A stretch of 64,000 nt of DNA from Haliclona indistincta (taxonomy: Eukaryota; Porifera; Demospongiae; Haplosclerida; Chalinidae). A model generated the notes under the pieces. It saw nothing but the letters and a program-made list of their open reading frames with translations. It was not told the DNA's origin and did no database searches. Each line of letters opens with the position of its first letter. Within the stretch, counting starts at the first letter, position 1. The stretch is from positions 6,862,093-6,926,092 of the forward strand of contig OZ024783.1 in the NCBI GenBank assembly GCA_964017065.1, read 5' to 3'. This document shows, one piece after another, positions 40,301-51,406 of the stretch. Position numbers and translations under genes: made by a program.

Positions 40301-40524
40301 GGTCTCTGAGGGTGTCTGTTAGAGAGGTTCTGTGATAAACTAATATTTTTATTCTATAGGCACGTAGCGATGATCGAAATGGTGATCATGATTCAGCTCG
40401 TACCAAGGGTCGTATTGCTCTTGGTCTCAATCTGGCAGCCATTGTTAGCTGGGTGATACTTTTCATAATCGTGGTCTCCATCAATGTTGCTAGTGCTAAT
40501 AGCGCTAGCAGTCGAGTGCGTTGA
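37397..40524 (+). CDS. CD225/dispanin (IFITM-like) two-TM protein
   Basis: Exons: 37397-37403, 37512-37546, 39760-39936, 40360-40524; 127 residues, frame closed. It has a short Ala/Gln N-terminus, a first hydrophobic segment (LLIMSIIMVVCGFFCGFASL, then LCSVPALFIAMS), a polar link ARSDDRNGDHDSARTKGR and a second hydrophobic segment (IALGLNLAAIVSWVILFIIV). This is the CD225 layout: cysteines in the first segment, and a SARTKG-type stretch before TM2 corresponding to the conserved Ala/Ser-x-x-A/T-K. Vertebrate relatives (IFITMs, PRRTs) act in membranes, some restricting viral fusion; no such role can be read here. It lies tail to tail with a C-family relic. Confidence 0.78.
37547..39759 (+). other. 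Long second intron of the dispanin gene
   Basis: 2.2 kb without coding exons. It contains the tandem repeats at 37726-38290. The part from about 39170 is shared with the dispanin pseudogene at 54343-54800. The rest (38380-39100) shows nothing I can name. Confidence 0.65.
37726..38290 (+). repeat. About 180-bp tandem repeats carrying acceptor/donor junctions
   Basis: Three full units and a partial, spaced 181, 174 and 178 bp. Each begins TTCAGGTCAGTAGG, copying the exon 2 donor (CTCAG|GTCAGTAGG) but preceded by a gatttcag acceptor-like sequence. AG|GT points are at 37735, 37916, 38090 and 38268. Confidence 0.85.
40128..40292. mobile_element. Short pogo/Tigger-like element in dispanin intron 3
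   Basis: 165 bp, CAGTGGAATCC at one end and GGTTCCACTG at the other, TA on both sides. The equivalent intron of the pseudogene has 53796-53961 at the same place, so the insertion is older than the duplication. Confidence 0.7.
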
Positions 40525-41130
40525 TGAAGAATGATGTGAACCACCACCATCCTGAAGTGTTCTATGCTATAGTTAATTTTAGACAAAATAGCTGAATAAT
40601 TATAGTTATTGAACTGTGAATAATACCCACAACCACACACATATTTTGTCTTAGTACAATAATTATGCAGTTTATTTCAGTAGTCAGATGTGTGCACAGT
40701 TTTTTTCAACTCAAAAGTGTTATTTGAATCCCATGTAATTTACACAACTACATCTCAAGACACTAATTATTCAGCCATGTCCACCAGATCCAGTGAGAAG
40801 TTAATCATCCTAAACACATTCTGTTAGATATTGTCAGTTTTTCCTGGCCCAGGATAGTCTATCTCTTGCAATATCAATGTATATTGTCAAGCTTGACAAC
40901 ATGTACAGCACATGATACCTGAATGTCTTGACAATCATGTCCTGGTGGTAGTGAGTGACCACACTGGGTCTCTTTGTCAATGAAGTGGTCAGTATAGGTG
41001 ATGTAGTTCACAAACCAACCATCACAGTCACGGAAATTTGTACACAGTTTTTTCGAAAACATGGCTCTCTATATATACCACTTTATTGGTCTTTAGAATC
41101 ATCTCAAGCTTGCCTTCTCTATGTAGTAGT

Positions 41131-41261
41131 TATTCCATGCCTACCAGGTGTGTATACCATATACACGAGGTATTGTGTTAATAAACCCGAGGGCGTAGCC
41201 CGAGGGTTTATTAGCACAATACCGAGTGTAAATGGTATACATACCAGGTGGGCATGGAATA
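41131..41261. repeat. Long hairpin, related in design to 30979-31152
   Basis: Arms of about 60 bp meet at a tiny loop in AATAAACCCGAGGGC/GCCCGAGGGTTTATT. Base of the stem TATTCCATGCC/GGCATGGAATA. It sits in intron 6 of the inverted C relic. Confidence 0.85.
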
Positions 41262-41480
41262 GGTGACTTGTATCATAGCAACCATTGATATAATTAATGA
41301 GGTCAATCGTTTATGAGGTCCCATTAGTATCAGCATGAAAGCTGTGTATAAGAAGCGAGCATACCTAGACCTGCCACACCTTCGGTATGGGTGAACCACT
41401 CCCCACAGAAGCTTCTCCAGCAGTCAATACTGTTTACTGTGTGGAGTGAGTCATCTGACTCTATTAGTGGCTTTACCACT

Positions 41481-41560
41481 GGGGATTTTCCCTGTATACC
41501 CACCCGGTGAATATACAGGGAAAATCCCCATTGCAGGGAAATATACGATATATTTCCCTG
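41481..41560. repeat. Two adjacent small hairpins
   Basis: Perfect 18-bp arms GGGGATTTTCCCTGTATA at 41481-41498 and its complement at 41512-41529, then CAGGGAAATATA/TATATTTCCCTG at 41534-41560. These probably belong to the same inserted element(s) that replaced the middle of the C relic. Confidence 0.85.
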
Positions 41561-42266
41561 GCGGTGCCTTTGATCTTAGAGGCTACTATGATACAAGTGC
41601 ACTTAATGCACACTGCATGCATACGTAGAATCAATTACCGTGTGTAAAATTGCTCTTTTAAGCCACTTGATTTGCTGTGTGGTAATTCAATCTTTTGAAA
41701 TGATCATGAGCTTGATTTCAATGTGAGAGGCTGTTCCTGAAGGTTATGTCTCAAAACCTCCTCCACAGCTACCTTGCCGACTAGACAGAGCTTCAAAGTT
41801 GAAATCTGCAACCAGAAGCTGGTATCTCTCTTTTTGAGCACATCATCAAGAATGTTATTAACTCGGACCATGCATGTTCTTGTGATGTCTATTCAAGCAG
41901 AATGCTCTGTGATCATGTGGGTGTACGCCGTCGAGAGTCAGTAGACAAAAGGCACTTGGCAGACTATTATGTGCCTAAGTGTGACAAGATGTGCCAAAAT
42001 TTTGAGAGACTTTCTGCCATCAAGACAGTAATGTTTGCCAGGGAAGTTCTACTACAGTCGTTTTCCTACATATTCATTACACCAGCAATAACAAACAATT
42101 ACGCTGTAATGTAAACTGTAGTAGCTATATTTGTACTATAGCTTTGATTACATCTTTCAGGCATGTCTATATTTAGTAGCTAATAGTATAATTTATATTG
42201 CTTATGAATAGTATTGTAGGTGTGTATATAAGGATCAGCTTTTGGTTGTGGCAACTAATATCAGGA

Positions 42267-44700
42267 ATGGCTTCTAGGGTACAGAAGAAGACTACTAAAT
42301 GGAAAGAGGTTGTAAACATGCATATACACACAATAAAGATCTTCATTTATTTCTCAGGTATTCCATGTGACTCAGGCACCTCCTCGTTCTCTAGTGAGAC
42401 TTGAGGAAGTACCACGTGATTTGGATTGGAAGTTTCTAGACAAACAACCATCCATTGATCAATATAGAAGACATCATGTCTTTCTCAGTCAAGTGAGTTA
42501 CTCTATTATAGTGATGACAAAATTCTGAGCACCTTGTTAGTCTGAAGAATGGCTTCCTGGACCTGCTCAAATAAGGTTAGTATTAAGGTTGCTCGGTCAT
42601 AATTAATATTCATTAGGTGGCCAGTACTTGTGAATAACTTCCAGTCGTGCATGTTGTTATGCAGCTAGCCGGATGCGGTCGTAGCTGCTTTAGCTGTATT
42701 CAATACAAGTCATGTTAAGGCCTAGCTGTCCACACTGGGCACTCAATGCGCATTGACTGAACCAGATTGAATCCAGGGGACTGCTCACGCATGTTTGCTA
42801 GCGATGGCTGGATGGAGTCTTGATGCTACTAGGTGTATACTTCGCAGACGCAGCAGAAAGTTTAGAGCAAAAACCACAGTAAACCAAACCAGCAGTTTGT
42901 ACTAGCTCCATCCCGAACGGCATGACAACATGTTCTATGGTGGGTACTGGTGTGGCCACTTGAAGGCGGGGTTTGCGCTATGAGTCGAGACCTCGGTCGT
43001 CGAGACAAGCATGCAATGTGGACGCGATCGATGCGCATTGAATTCGCATTGGCCAATTCGGTTGCGGAACCAGTTTGAATCCAGCTTCAGTGTGGACATA
43101 GGCCTTTAGTAACATTCAACTATTGACAGTTTGTTTTACATGATCACAGAACATTCTGCTTGAAGAAACATCAAATGAACATGGTCCGAGTCAATGGAAT
43201 CATTGATGATTTGCTAAAAAAATCAATAGAAAAAGTGATACCAGCTTCTGGTTGCAGATTTCAATGCTCTATCCATTTCGGCAAGATAGCATGGTTCGTT
43301 AATGAGGAGGTTTTGCGACATAACGAGGAACAGCCTCTCACATTAAAATCATTCTCACAATCATTTCAAAAGATTGAATTACCACACAGCAAGTCAAGTG
43401 GCATAAAAGAGCAATTTTACACACGGTAATTGATTCTACATATGCATGCAGTGTGCATAAAGTGCACATAGTCATCTTTATACTTCTTAGTGCAATCACT
43501 GATGCAGAAAAGATGCTCGAAAAGCTAGGAAGTGTGTGTAAAGTACCTCAGCCAGAGTTGGAGAAATATCTATATCTGCAAGTGTTCAGCAGAGAAGATG
43601 AGACCATGTACAGAGTAAAAGTGACCGAGGAACGGGGCACAAGTGCTTTTCATCTCTCTGACATCTGGACTCCCAGAACCTTAATGTTAATTAGAGGCGA
43701 CTTCATTTGTTTCGGAAGGTACATTATCACTGTAAATAAGTACTTTGAATGTAGATTTTTTTACAAAATGAGAAGGTTGATCTTAACGCTTGATTTTACC
43801 AACATTTTACTGTTGGATTGTCTTTGGTTTGAATTTTGATATTAATATTGCTCAAGTTAGGCATTTGCGTGCATAGTGACTATTATGGTTGTTAGTTAGT
43901 TCGTTCTCCTTGCTATATTAAGTCATTCGTCTCACCACTATTATAGTGGACGTACAAAATAAAGAACTATTCATACTATTTCGATCAGCAATTCCAGTGG
44001 ATGGGTTTGTTAAATATGTCCTTGGTTTGATTCACAATTTTTTATCTACAATCATGTATAAGTATAATTATTTTATTCTAATTAAAATATAAGGCATTCT
44101 TGCCATTGAAAATAGGAACTCTAAAACTATAAAGTAAACTCCAAATTATGTTACATTTCAGAGCCCATGATTTAAGGATTACTTTTCGGTGTACTACTGA
44201 TGAAATTTCAACAGAAATCAAGCAAAATATTGAGGCCATTGTCAACAGCTGTACCAGGAACAAGTATGCCATTTATCTGTAAGCATAATATGCACTCATT
44301 AATACACAATGACGTTATAGAGAAGGCAAGCTTGAGATGATTCTAAAGACCAAGAAAGTAGTCGTGGGCCATGTTTTCGAAAGAACTGTACATAAATTTC
44401 CATGTGATGTTTGGTTTGTGAACTACATCACCTATACTGACCACTTCATTGACAAAGGAACCCAGCCAGAGGGTGTGGTCACACCACTACCACCAGGACA
44501 TGATTGTCAAGACATTCAGGTACATATACATTTTATACTGTGCTTGTTGTCAAGTTCAATTGACATTATAGTTGATGTTGCAAGAGATAGCCTATCATCC
44601 TGGGTCAGGAAAAGCTGACAAGATCAAACTGAATGTGTCCAAGATGATTGACTTTTCACTGAATCTGGTGGACATGGCCGAAGATTGTCTTCATATTTAG
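42267..44700 (+). CDS. Cluster family protein, subfamily C, copy C1
   Basis: Exons: 42267-42308, 42358-42492, 42541-42575, 43150-43425, 43491-43718, 44162-44263, 44321-44519, 44572-44700; 381 residues, frame closed. It starts MASRVQKKTTKWKE, like B exon 1a. Landmarks: LDWKFLDKQP, RRHHVFLSQ, CRFQCSIHFGKIAWFVNEE, YLYLQVFSRE, IWTPRTL, DFICFGR, AHDLRITFRCTTDE, VVVGHVFERTVHKF, YTDHFIDKG, LPPGHDCQDIQ, LVDMAEDC. Exon 4 is longer than in A or B. All introns are GT-AG. Intron 3 (574 nt) holds a transposon at 42718-43105. Tail to tail with a dispanin exon. Confidence 0.82.
42718..43105. mobile_element. Harbinger-like MITE in C1 intron 3
   Basis: 388 bp, ends AGGCCTAGCTGTCCACACT and AGTGTGGACATAGGCCT as terminal inverted repeats, flanked by TTA on both sides. 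C2 has the empty site (CATGTTAGTAAC near 51823). Three-base TWA duplications are typical of PIF/Harbinger. No transposase. Confidence 0.85.
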
Positions 44701-44901
44701 TTGTGTAAACTGCGTGAGATTCGATCACTTTTTGAGTTACAAAAAATTGTGCATACAGCAGACTACTGAATATTGTACAAAGACAAAAAAATGTGTGTGA
44801 TAGTGAGTAGTATCCATAGTTCAGCATAATTATTATTATTTAGTTATTTTGTCTAAAATAACATAGAAGACTAGGATGTTGGTGGTTCACATCATTCTTC
44901 A

Positions 44902-45072
44902 TCAACGCACTCGACTGCTGGCATTATTAGCATTAGCAATATTGATGGAGATCACAACTATGAAAAGTATCACCCAGCAAACAATGGCTGCCATATTGAG
45001 ACCAAGAGCAATACGACCACGACCCTTGGTACGAGCTGAATCATGGTCACCATTTCGATCATCATCACGTGC
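44902..45072 (-). pseudogene. Isolated last exon of a dispanin copy
   Basis: Minus-strand match to the final exon of the dispanin gene, open to its TGA (44902), ending SSRVR, with two extra codons (KGRGRIA, where the intact gene has KGRIA). The acceptor ctatag is kept, but the upstream exons are absent; similarity ends near 45130. Confidence 0.82.
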
Positions 45073-45359
45073 CTATAGAATAATAATATTAGTTTATCAA
45101 AGAACCTCTCTAACAGACACCCTCAGGGACTACAGAACATGCACTACACATTCCATGAATACACTGCATCAGCAATAACAAGCAATTACGCTGTAATGTA
45201 AACTGTAGTAGCTATATTTGTACTATAGCTTTGATTACATCTTTTAGGCATGTCTATATTTAGTATAGCTAATATTGCTTATGAATAGTATTGTAGCTGT
45301 GTATATAAAGGATCAGCTTAAACACAGGTTTTAGTTGTGTGTTTGTAGGTTTCTAGGCA

Positions 45360-46921
45360 ATGGCATCTAGGTTACATAGGCAAAAACACAAGACTACTAC
45401 TAACTGGAGAGAGGTTGTAAAAATGAATCCCTATCCAACTGAAGGATCACATTGGAAAGAACCTTAGTTGATAATATCAGTATCATAGATACTTTTGATG
45501 ACTCCAGCACCGCTGGACTCTCATTTAAGATTCCAAGAAGTGCCTCGTAGTTTGGATTGGAAATTTGTTGATACCTATCTACCTGTATCTGACGAAAACA
45601 GACGTCACTACATTTTTCTCAATGAAGTTAGTCACTCTGCAGATGCATACTAATGATGGCTGCTTTGGGTTTTTTGCATAGGATTTTCATCTGCCGCCTA
45701 AACCTGAAGATCAAAAAATAAGGTACAGTAAATCACCTAAAATGTGAAATAACTTTTTGCAGGGATTTCTGTGGTAAAAATACTCTGAGAATGTTGGCAT
45801 CTTTAAATCTGCTTTCGAAAAGATGTTGCTAGAAAATAGTAGCTGTGATAAAAAGCACATTTCAGTGCACAGCTCGTCTTGGTAAGGCAGCATGGCTTAT
45901 CAAGGACAAGGTCTTGAATGAGCGGCCGCCTCTTCGATTGGAAAGATTTGCAATTTTTTTTGTAAGAGATCACAGCACAAAGCAAAACACGATCAAAGAG
46001 TATAATTATGTACTTCGGGTATTAATTATGTGCATGTTTATGCTGTATATGATCATTATATTATGCTGTAGTTATATTATGCTGTAGCACAATCACTGTT
46101 AGAGAACAAATGTGCTCAAAGCTTGGAAGGTTGTGTGATTCTAATCCAGAACTGCAAACACTCCTCTATTTCCAATTTACGAACAAAAAAGACCATCGCA
46201 TCATATAAAGAGCTGCATGTGGTGAAAGAAGAATTGTCTGTGCCATGGAATGTGGACAGAAGCTCATTTCAAGTGAAGGATTTCAGGCTCAAGCCACTTT
46301 TTACCTGCAAGTGTGATTTTATCTGCTTTGGCAGGTATAATATAAAGCCTTCTTGAAACTGTATACAATGTGAGATATTTCTGCAGAGCACATGATGTAC
46401 GAGTGATATGTCGGCGTGCTACCAATGGAATATCACCTGACGTTGAGGACGACATCAAATCTGTTGTCGAAACTTGTGTCAGAAACAAGTGCGTCTATAA
46501 TGTGTACCATGATGCATTTCTGTCCTAAATGTTTGTTTCTATAGTGATGGCAACTTTGAGATGATCACATCTACTGACAGGATGGTGTTAAGTCATGTCT
46601 ATGAAAAGAAGATACTCAAATTTTCATCACATGATGGATGGAGTATAAATTGCATTGATACCACCGACCACATTATTAAAGATCACAATTCGTACCGAAA
46701 GGTAACTCTACTTCCACATCAGGCACATAGTTGTCAAGTGATAGAGGTGATGTACTGACAATGATATAATTATTACTAAAGCATGCTTTTGTTGTCTATA
46801 GTTGATGATGGAGACAGATTATCCTGGACCAGATAAAGCTGACGAAATTAAACAGACTGATGGTGGTGCTCAAGATGGTTGACCTATCACTGGATCTGGT
46901 CTTGATCCAGAGGAACTGTAG
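45360..46921 (+). pseudogene. Cluster family subfamily B, copy B5 (broken)
   Basis: Pieces: exon 1a 45360-45413 (intact), exon 2 45489-45626, exon 3 45682-45722, exon 4 from 45763, exon 5 ending 46334, exon 6 from 46387, exon 7 about 46546-46747, exon 8 to 46921. A one-base loss in exon 4 (GGTAAAAATAC for GGTGAAAAATAC) shifts the frame into a stop. The exon 4 donor is changed, exon 5 has TAA for TAC (ATA TAA AGA), and exon 8 has lost part of the LVDMAEEC region. Exon 1b is reduced to a remnant without a donor. Confidence 0.82.
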
Positions 46922-47107
46922 TATTGATAACTATGTATAATGTATACGGTATTACCTAACAACTCTTTTAGAATTAGATGCTGAACGATGTGTTTTTCTT
47001 GAATTTCCAAAGACTAGCACTAGCCATTGTAGATAGTGTTTTATTATATGTTTAAATATCCAATTCTTGGTAAATTATTGTTGTGTGTAAAATTCAGGAA
47101 AAAATTA

Positions 47108-47540
47108 ATAACTAGAGTTCTAATAAACACATACCCGTGCGCTGAGCTAAGATCTACATAGTTAATACACGACTACTCCAGCAATACTGCAACAGCTGGT
47201 CCATAATACAGCTCCAGATAAATTGAGACTGAGTGAGGACGTCGATATGGATAGGAGGTTGGGTGACACACCCACAATACCGTAAAGTGTTCTTACAAGG
47301 ACACTGCGTAGCTTACGGAACTGAAGCCATGGATTAGCCGCTCGAGCAAGGCTTGCCAGCACAGAAAACGTCTTCATAGGACTATGAATTCAGTGAAGAA
47401 GTTGCAGAGAATGTTTTCGTGGAGATTTTCGAGCGGTAAGACGCAAACAGGCGTGTTTTTTGACGACACACATACATACGCACACATAATAGACGGACAC
47501 AAACGCATAACCCTCCCGCATACTACTGCGCACGGGTAAT
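47108..47540. mobile_element. Unclassified 430-bp insertion in the B5-A4 spacer
   Basis: Absent from the other B-to-A spacers (compare 36880). Near its ends are complementary ACCCGTGCGC and GCGCACGGGT, and the flanks share AATAAAC/TAATAA. The right part is rich in ACACATACATACGCACAC. No coding capacity. Confidence 0.65.
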
Positions 47541-47630
47541 AAACAGTGCTATAATTGTACTGTTTGTCAATTACGTACCTAAACCAAGTCTATTTTTAGT
47601 AGTTGTTTACAATAACAATATAGGTTCATG

Positions 47631-47638
47631 TATAAAAG
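47631..47638 (+). promoter_or_regulatory. TATA box of A4
   Basis: TATAAAAG, 46 bp before the ATG. Confidence 0.75.
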
Positions 47639-47683
47639 CTATAGCCATCAACCATCGGCTTGCATGATCATTGAGGAAACATA

Positions 47684-49328
47684 ATGGCAGCCAAGATGCA
47701 GGATAAACATCATCAGCAATCCAGGATTAAAACCTGCTGGAAAGAGGTTTACTTACATGTCATTGATATTAATTTTATAGTTATAATCATTTGTTTACAG
47801 GTCTTTCAAGTGACCAAGGCACCTCCTTCAGCTCTAGTGGAGCTTAAGGAAGTTCCCCAAGCTTTGGATTGGAAGTTCCTGGATAACCAGCCCCCAATTA
47901 ATGAGTCAAGAAGACATCATGTTTTTCTTGAAGAAGTAAAAATTTATGTGTTCAGTACAATAATCTTCCTACATATCTTCTGCAATAGGAACGTCCTCTT
48001 GGACCTGCAGGAATAAGGCATGTACATGTGTGTAAGTTTATTAATGTTAAAATGCAACTCTTTTTTTTCAGAGAAATCTTCTTGGACAAATATCATCATC
48101 AAGTAATCAAAACAGTTGATAGCGTGCTCACGACATCTATGAAAAAAGAAATGCCAGAATCTGGTTGCAAATTCCAGTGCTCTATTCATCTTGGCAAGAT
48201 AGCGTGGTTTATCAACAAGGAGCATTTAGAAGGCCAGCGACAATTTCTTACACTGCAGTCGTTCTCATGCATCTCTCAAAGATCTGAAGCAACTGTTCTC
48301 ATAAAAGAGGACTTTTACTCATGGTAAATAACATATGCATTTGCTACTCACATTCAATGAATTGCAGTGCAAATGCAACAGCCATGCTCCAGAAGTTAGA
48401 ATGTGATTGCAAGTTGCCAACACCGGAATTGGAACGCTATCTGTATTTGCAAGTGTTCAATAAAGAAGATTCGTCCATCATGTACAGGGTCAAAGTAAAT
48501 GAGGAACAGACCACAAATGGAAGCACCTTTCGCGTCTCTGCAATATGGTGTCCCAGGACCTTAGTTGCAACCAAAAGTGACTATATGTGTTTTGGAAGGC
48601 AAGCCAGCTGTACATTTATGAATAAAAATAAAAGTAATGCCTCAAATAATTCATTATAGCTGCTATACACACTAAAATTCAATGTAGCTGTAGATTGACT
48701 ATGAAATATCCTGTCATACCACAAACACATAAAATTGATAATAATTTTGTTGATTTAATGGTTTCAGAGCTCATGATGTAAGGATTTCATATCGATGTAC
48801 TACTGATGAAATGCCAGAAGATGTCAGGAAGGACATTGAGGCTGTTGCCAACATCTGTACCAGAAACATGTAAGCAACACGTACTAATTATCCACAACAA
48901 GGTAATGCTGCTAATGCATGATGTTAATATAATTATAGGGAGGGTAATTTGGAAATGATTTTAAAGACCAACAAGGTGGTAGTTGGTCATGTGTTTGACA
49001 GAGAAGTGCACAAATTTTCACCACGTGGTGAAGGTTGGTTTGTGAACTACATCAAACACACTGACCACATCATCGACAAGGAAGCCCAGACAGAGGGTGA
49101 GGTGACACCACTTCCACAAGGACACTCCTGTCAAGACATTGAGGTATATGCATGTTTTGATTTGACTATAAATGCCACATGCACTGTATATAGATGGTGT
49201 TGAAAGAGATAGATTATCCTGGACCAAATAAACGTGAAAAAATTAAAGAGAAGGTGCTCAAGATGGTTGAATTCTCACTGGATCTTGTGGACATGGCTGA
49301 AGAATGTCTTGATCAAGAAAAAATGTAG
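47684..49328 (+). CDS. Cluster family protein, subfamily A, copy A4
   Basis: Exons: 47684-47746, 47801-47935, 47989-48017, 48072-48323, 48368-48598, 48768-48869, 48939-49143, 49194-49328; 383 residues ending DQEKM. Exon 4 is longer than in A1 (SMKKEMPESGCKFQCS). The last exon starts MVLKEIDYPGPNK, intermediate between A (RGSDE) and B (YPGPEK), and uses an acceptor tatatag three bases off the other copies. At the exon 4/5 joint the usual Arg is Cys. GC donors are present at introns 3 and 5. It is the most divergent intact A copy. Confidence 0.8.
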
Positions 49329-50188
49329 CTATATTATAGCTGCTATTGCATTAAACTACAGTATTCGTACATTTGTATACTTTTTGTATTTGTATCACTG
49401 CTGCATATAATTATAATTATACGTTGAGAAGTCATAAAGAGTGCTTGAAAGGATACCAATGGAATGCGTCCACAATTGAGACGTTCTCAAGTAATGCATG
49501 CATGCATTCTTGTCCTACATATTTCCTGAATGCATTGCACCAGCATTAATAAACAATTATGCTGTACTGTAATAGTAGCTATATTTGTACTATTTTTGAT
49601 TACATCTTTCAGGCATGTCTATATTTAGTAGCTAATAATTATTGCTGATGAATAGTATTGTATATAGGTGTATATATATGGATCAGCTTAAACATAGGTT
49701 TTGGTTGTGTGGCAATTAGGAATGGCTTCTAGCGTACAGAAGACGACTACTAAATGGAAAGAGGTTGTAAACATGCACATATACACACAATATAGATCTT
49801 CGTTTCTTTCTCAGGTCCTTCTTGTTCTCTAGTGAGACTTGAGGAAGTACCACGTGATTTGGATTGGAAGTTTCTAGACAGTCAACCACCCATTGGTCAA
49901 TCTAGAAGACATCATGTCTTTCTCAGACAAATGAGTTGCTCTATTATAGTGATGATGCACAAATTCTGAGCACCTGATTAGCCTGAAGAAGATCATTGGC
50001 TTCCTGGGCCTGCTGAAATAAGGTTACATATGTAGTAGTTAGTCATAATTAATATTCATTAGGCGGTCAGTACTTGTGAAAATCATTATGAGGTTGTGAA
50101 TATCATTTCGCGCTTTGTACTTCGTGTACGTGCTGGGAAAGCACAAAACAGTATAAAACTCGAGCACGACGCGTTGGAGTGATTTACA

Positions 50189-51406
50189 CCCGTTTCGTCG
50201 ACTCCCATTTCGTCGACTCCCGATTCGTCGACTAATTAATTATTCATAGGTCGTTATTGCGCGTTACTCGGTTTGCGGCGCGCGCAGCTAGCAGTGCTGT
50301 AGCCACGATGTAAAGCTCTATGGTAGGCCAAGAAACTCACAGCGACAACTGCCTCCACTAAACAATTGGAAAGCTCTCTGGTAGGGCAACAAACTCAGAG
50401 CGATAGTTCCCCTGCACAGCATTAGCAGACACAACGATCTAAAGCTCTCTCCCCACCAACTTACAGTTACCACAAGAAATGGAGTATGTATTGTTAATAA
50501 TAATAACTTTTTGTTAATAAAGTTTTTTTGCAGTAAAATTAATAATATTGTTTTTTCAAAGTTTATTCAAAATTTATGCTAACTGCTAAGTAACAGCAAA
50601 AAAGAATATGCACTAATAAATTATCATGCTAATGCTAATGCTACATGACTGCTATGTTACATGCTCAGTGAGACGTTTAAAAGAGATAGAAAGAAAGAGA
50701 TAGAAAGAAAGTTTAGTTGAGAGAGATAAGCTGGGGGCACAAAGTGGAAAATTTAGGATGGCTGTGCCCATACCATCCAAGGGAAAAACCAGATTTCTGG
50801 AAAAAAAACCAAACATACACCAGCTTAGACAAAAAAGGGAAACAAACAGGGAAGGGTCAGGGAAACGGTTGTTAAGAATACGCAAAGCCGGGTAGAGTTA
50901 GAGGTATGGAAGGGGAAATGAAAACGAAGGCTCAGAGTAAGAGATAATCACAGGCTAGGATAAGGGTAGGAAAGGGGAAATGAAAATTAATAAGCGAAAG
51001 CTCATGCAGAATAAGCGAAGCTAGAGGTGAATGCAATAATTAATGGGCTAGATTTCAGAAATGATAAACTGGGGAGATGGAAATGGCATGGATGGTCGCT
51101 AGGGACGCCAAATTGACAGCAACAGTACGAACAGCATCATGCATAGTCGCTAGGGACGCCAAATTGACAGCAACAGTACGAACAGCATCATGCATAGTCG
51201 CTAGGGATGCCAAATTGACAGCAACAGAACAAACAGCATCATGCATAGTCGCTAGAGACGCCAAATTGACAGCAACAGAACAAACAGCGTGCATGATCTG
51301 ACAGCAATGACAGCAGGCAATTAATCGTGGCCGCACAGCAGGCGTGGCCAATTAATTAATTAGTCGACGAATCGGGAGTCGACGAAATGGGAGTCGACGA
51401 AACGGG
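50189..51406. mobile_element. 1.2-kb element with perfect 54-bp inverted ends made of TCGTCGACTCCC repeats
   Basis: The left end CCCGTTTCGTCGACTCCC and two further TCGTCGAC units followed by TAATTAATTA are exactly mirrored at the right end. Interior: AT-rich and purine-rich sequence, AAAGAGATAG repeats and the 51-bp repeats at 51092-51295. No transposase. Flanks resemble each other (GCGTTGGAGT left, CCGTTGGAGT right). Confidence 0.85.
51092..51295. repeat. 51-bp tandem repeat, 4 copies
   Basis: Each unit contains TCGCTAGGGACGCCAAATTG. 51 is divisible by three, so frames stay open on both strands; this is an artefact. Confidence 0.9.

Larger units (their letters stand above)
40748..41906 (-). 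pseudogene. Inverted, incomplete C-family gene
   Basis: On the minus strand only exon 4 (41639-41906), exon 7 (40919-41118) and exon 8 (about 40760-40888) can be matched to C1. Exons 5 and 6 are gone, replaced by hairpin elements. Exon 4 has a frameshift, the exon 8 acceptor is lost, and exon 8 stops early (GDMAE-like then TAA). Its 3' end is about 220 bp from the dispanin stop codon, the same convergent spacing as C1 and C2 with their dispanin copies. Confidence 0.8.
46922..47683. other. B-to-A spacer with an insertion
   Basis: Standard B-to-A spacer interrupted by the element at 47108-47540. The A4 TATA box is at 47631. Confidence 0.75.

Noticed and set aside
51092..51295. CRISPR-like array
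   Set aside because: The 51-bp units are contiguous repeats with no distinct spacers, and the genome is animal.
51055..51351. Repetitive protein with 17-residue units (VARDAKLTATVRTASCI)
   Set aside because: Arises from a 51-bp tandem repeat open on both strands inside a transposon-like element; no start context or homology.
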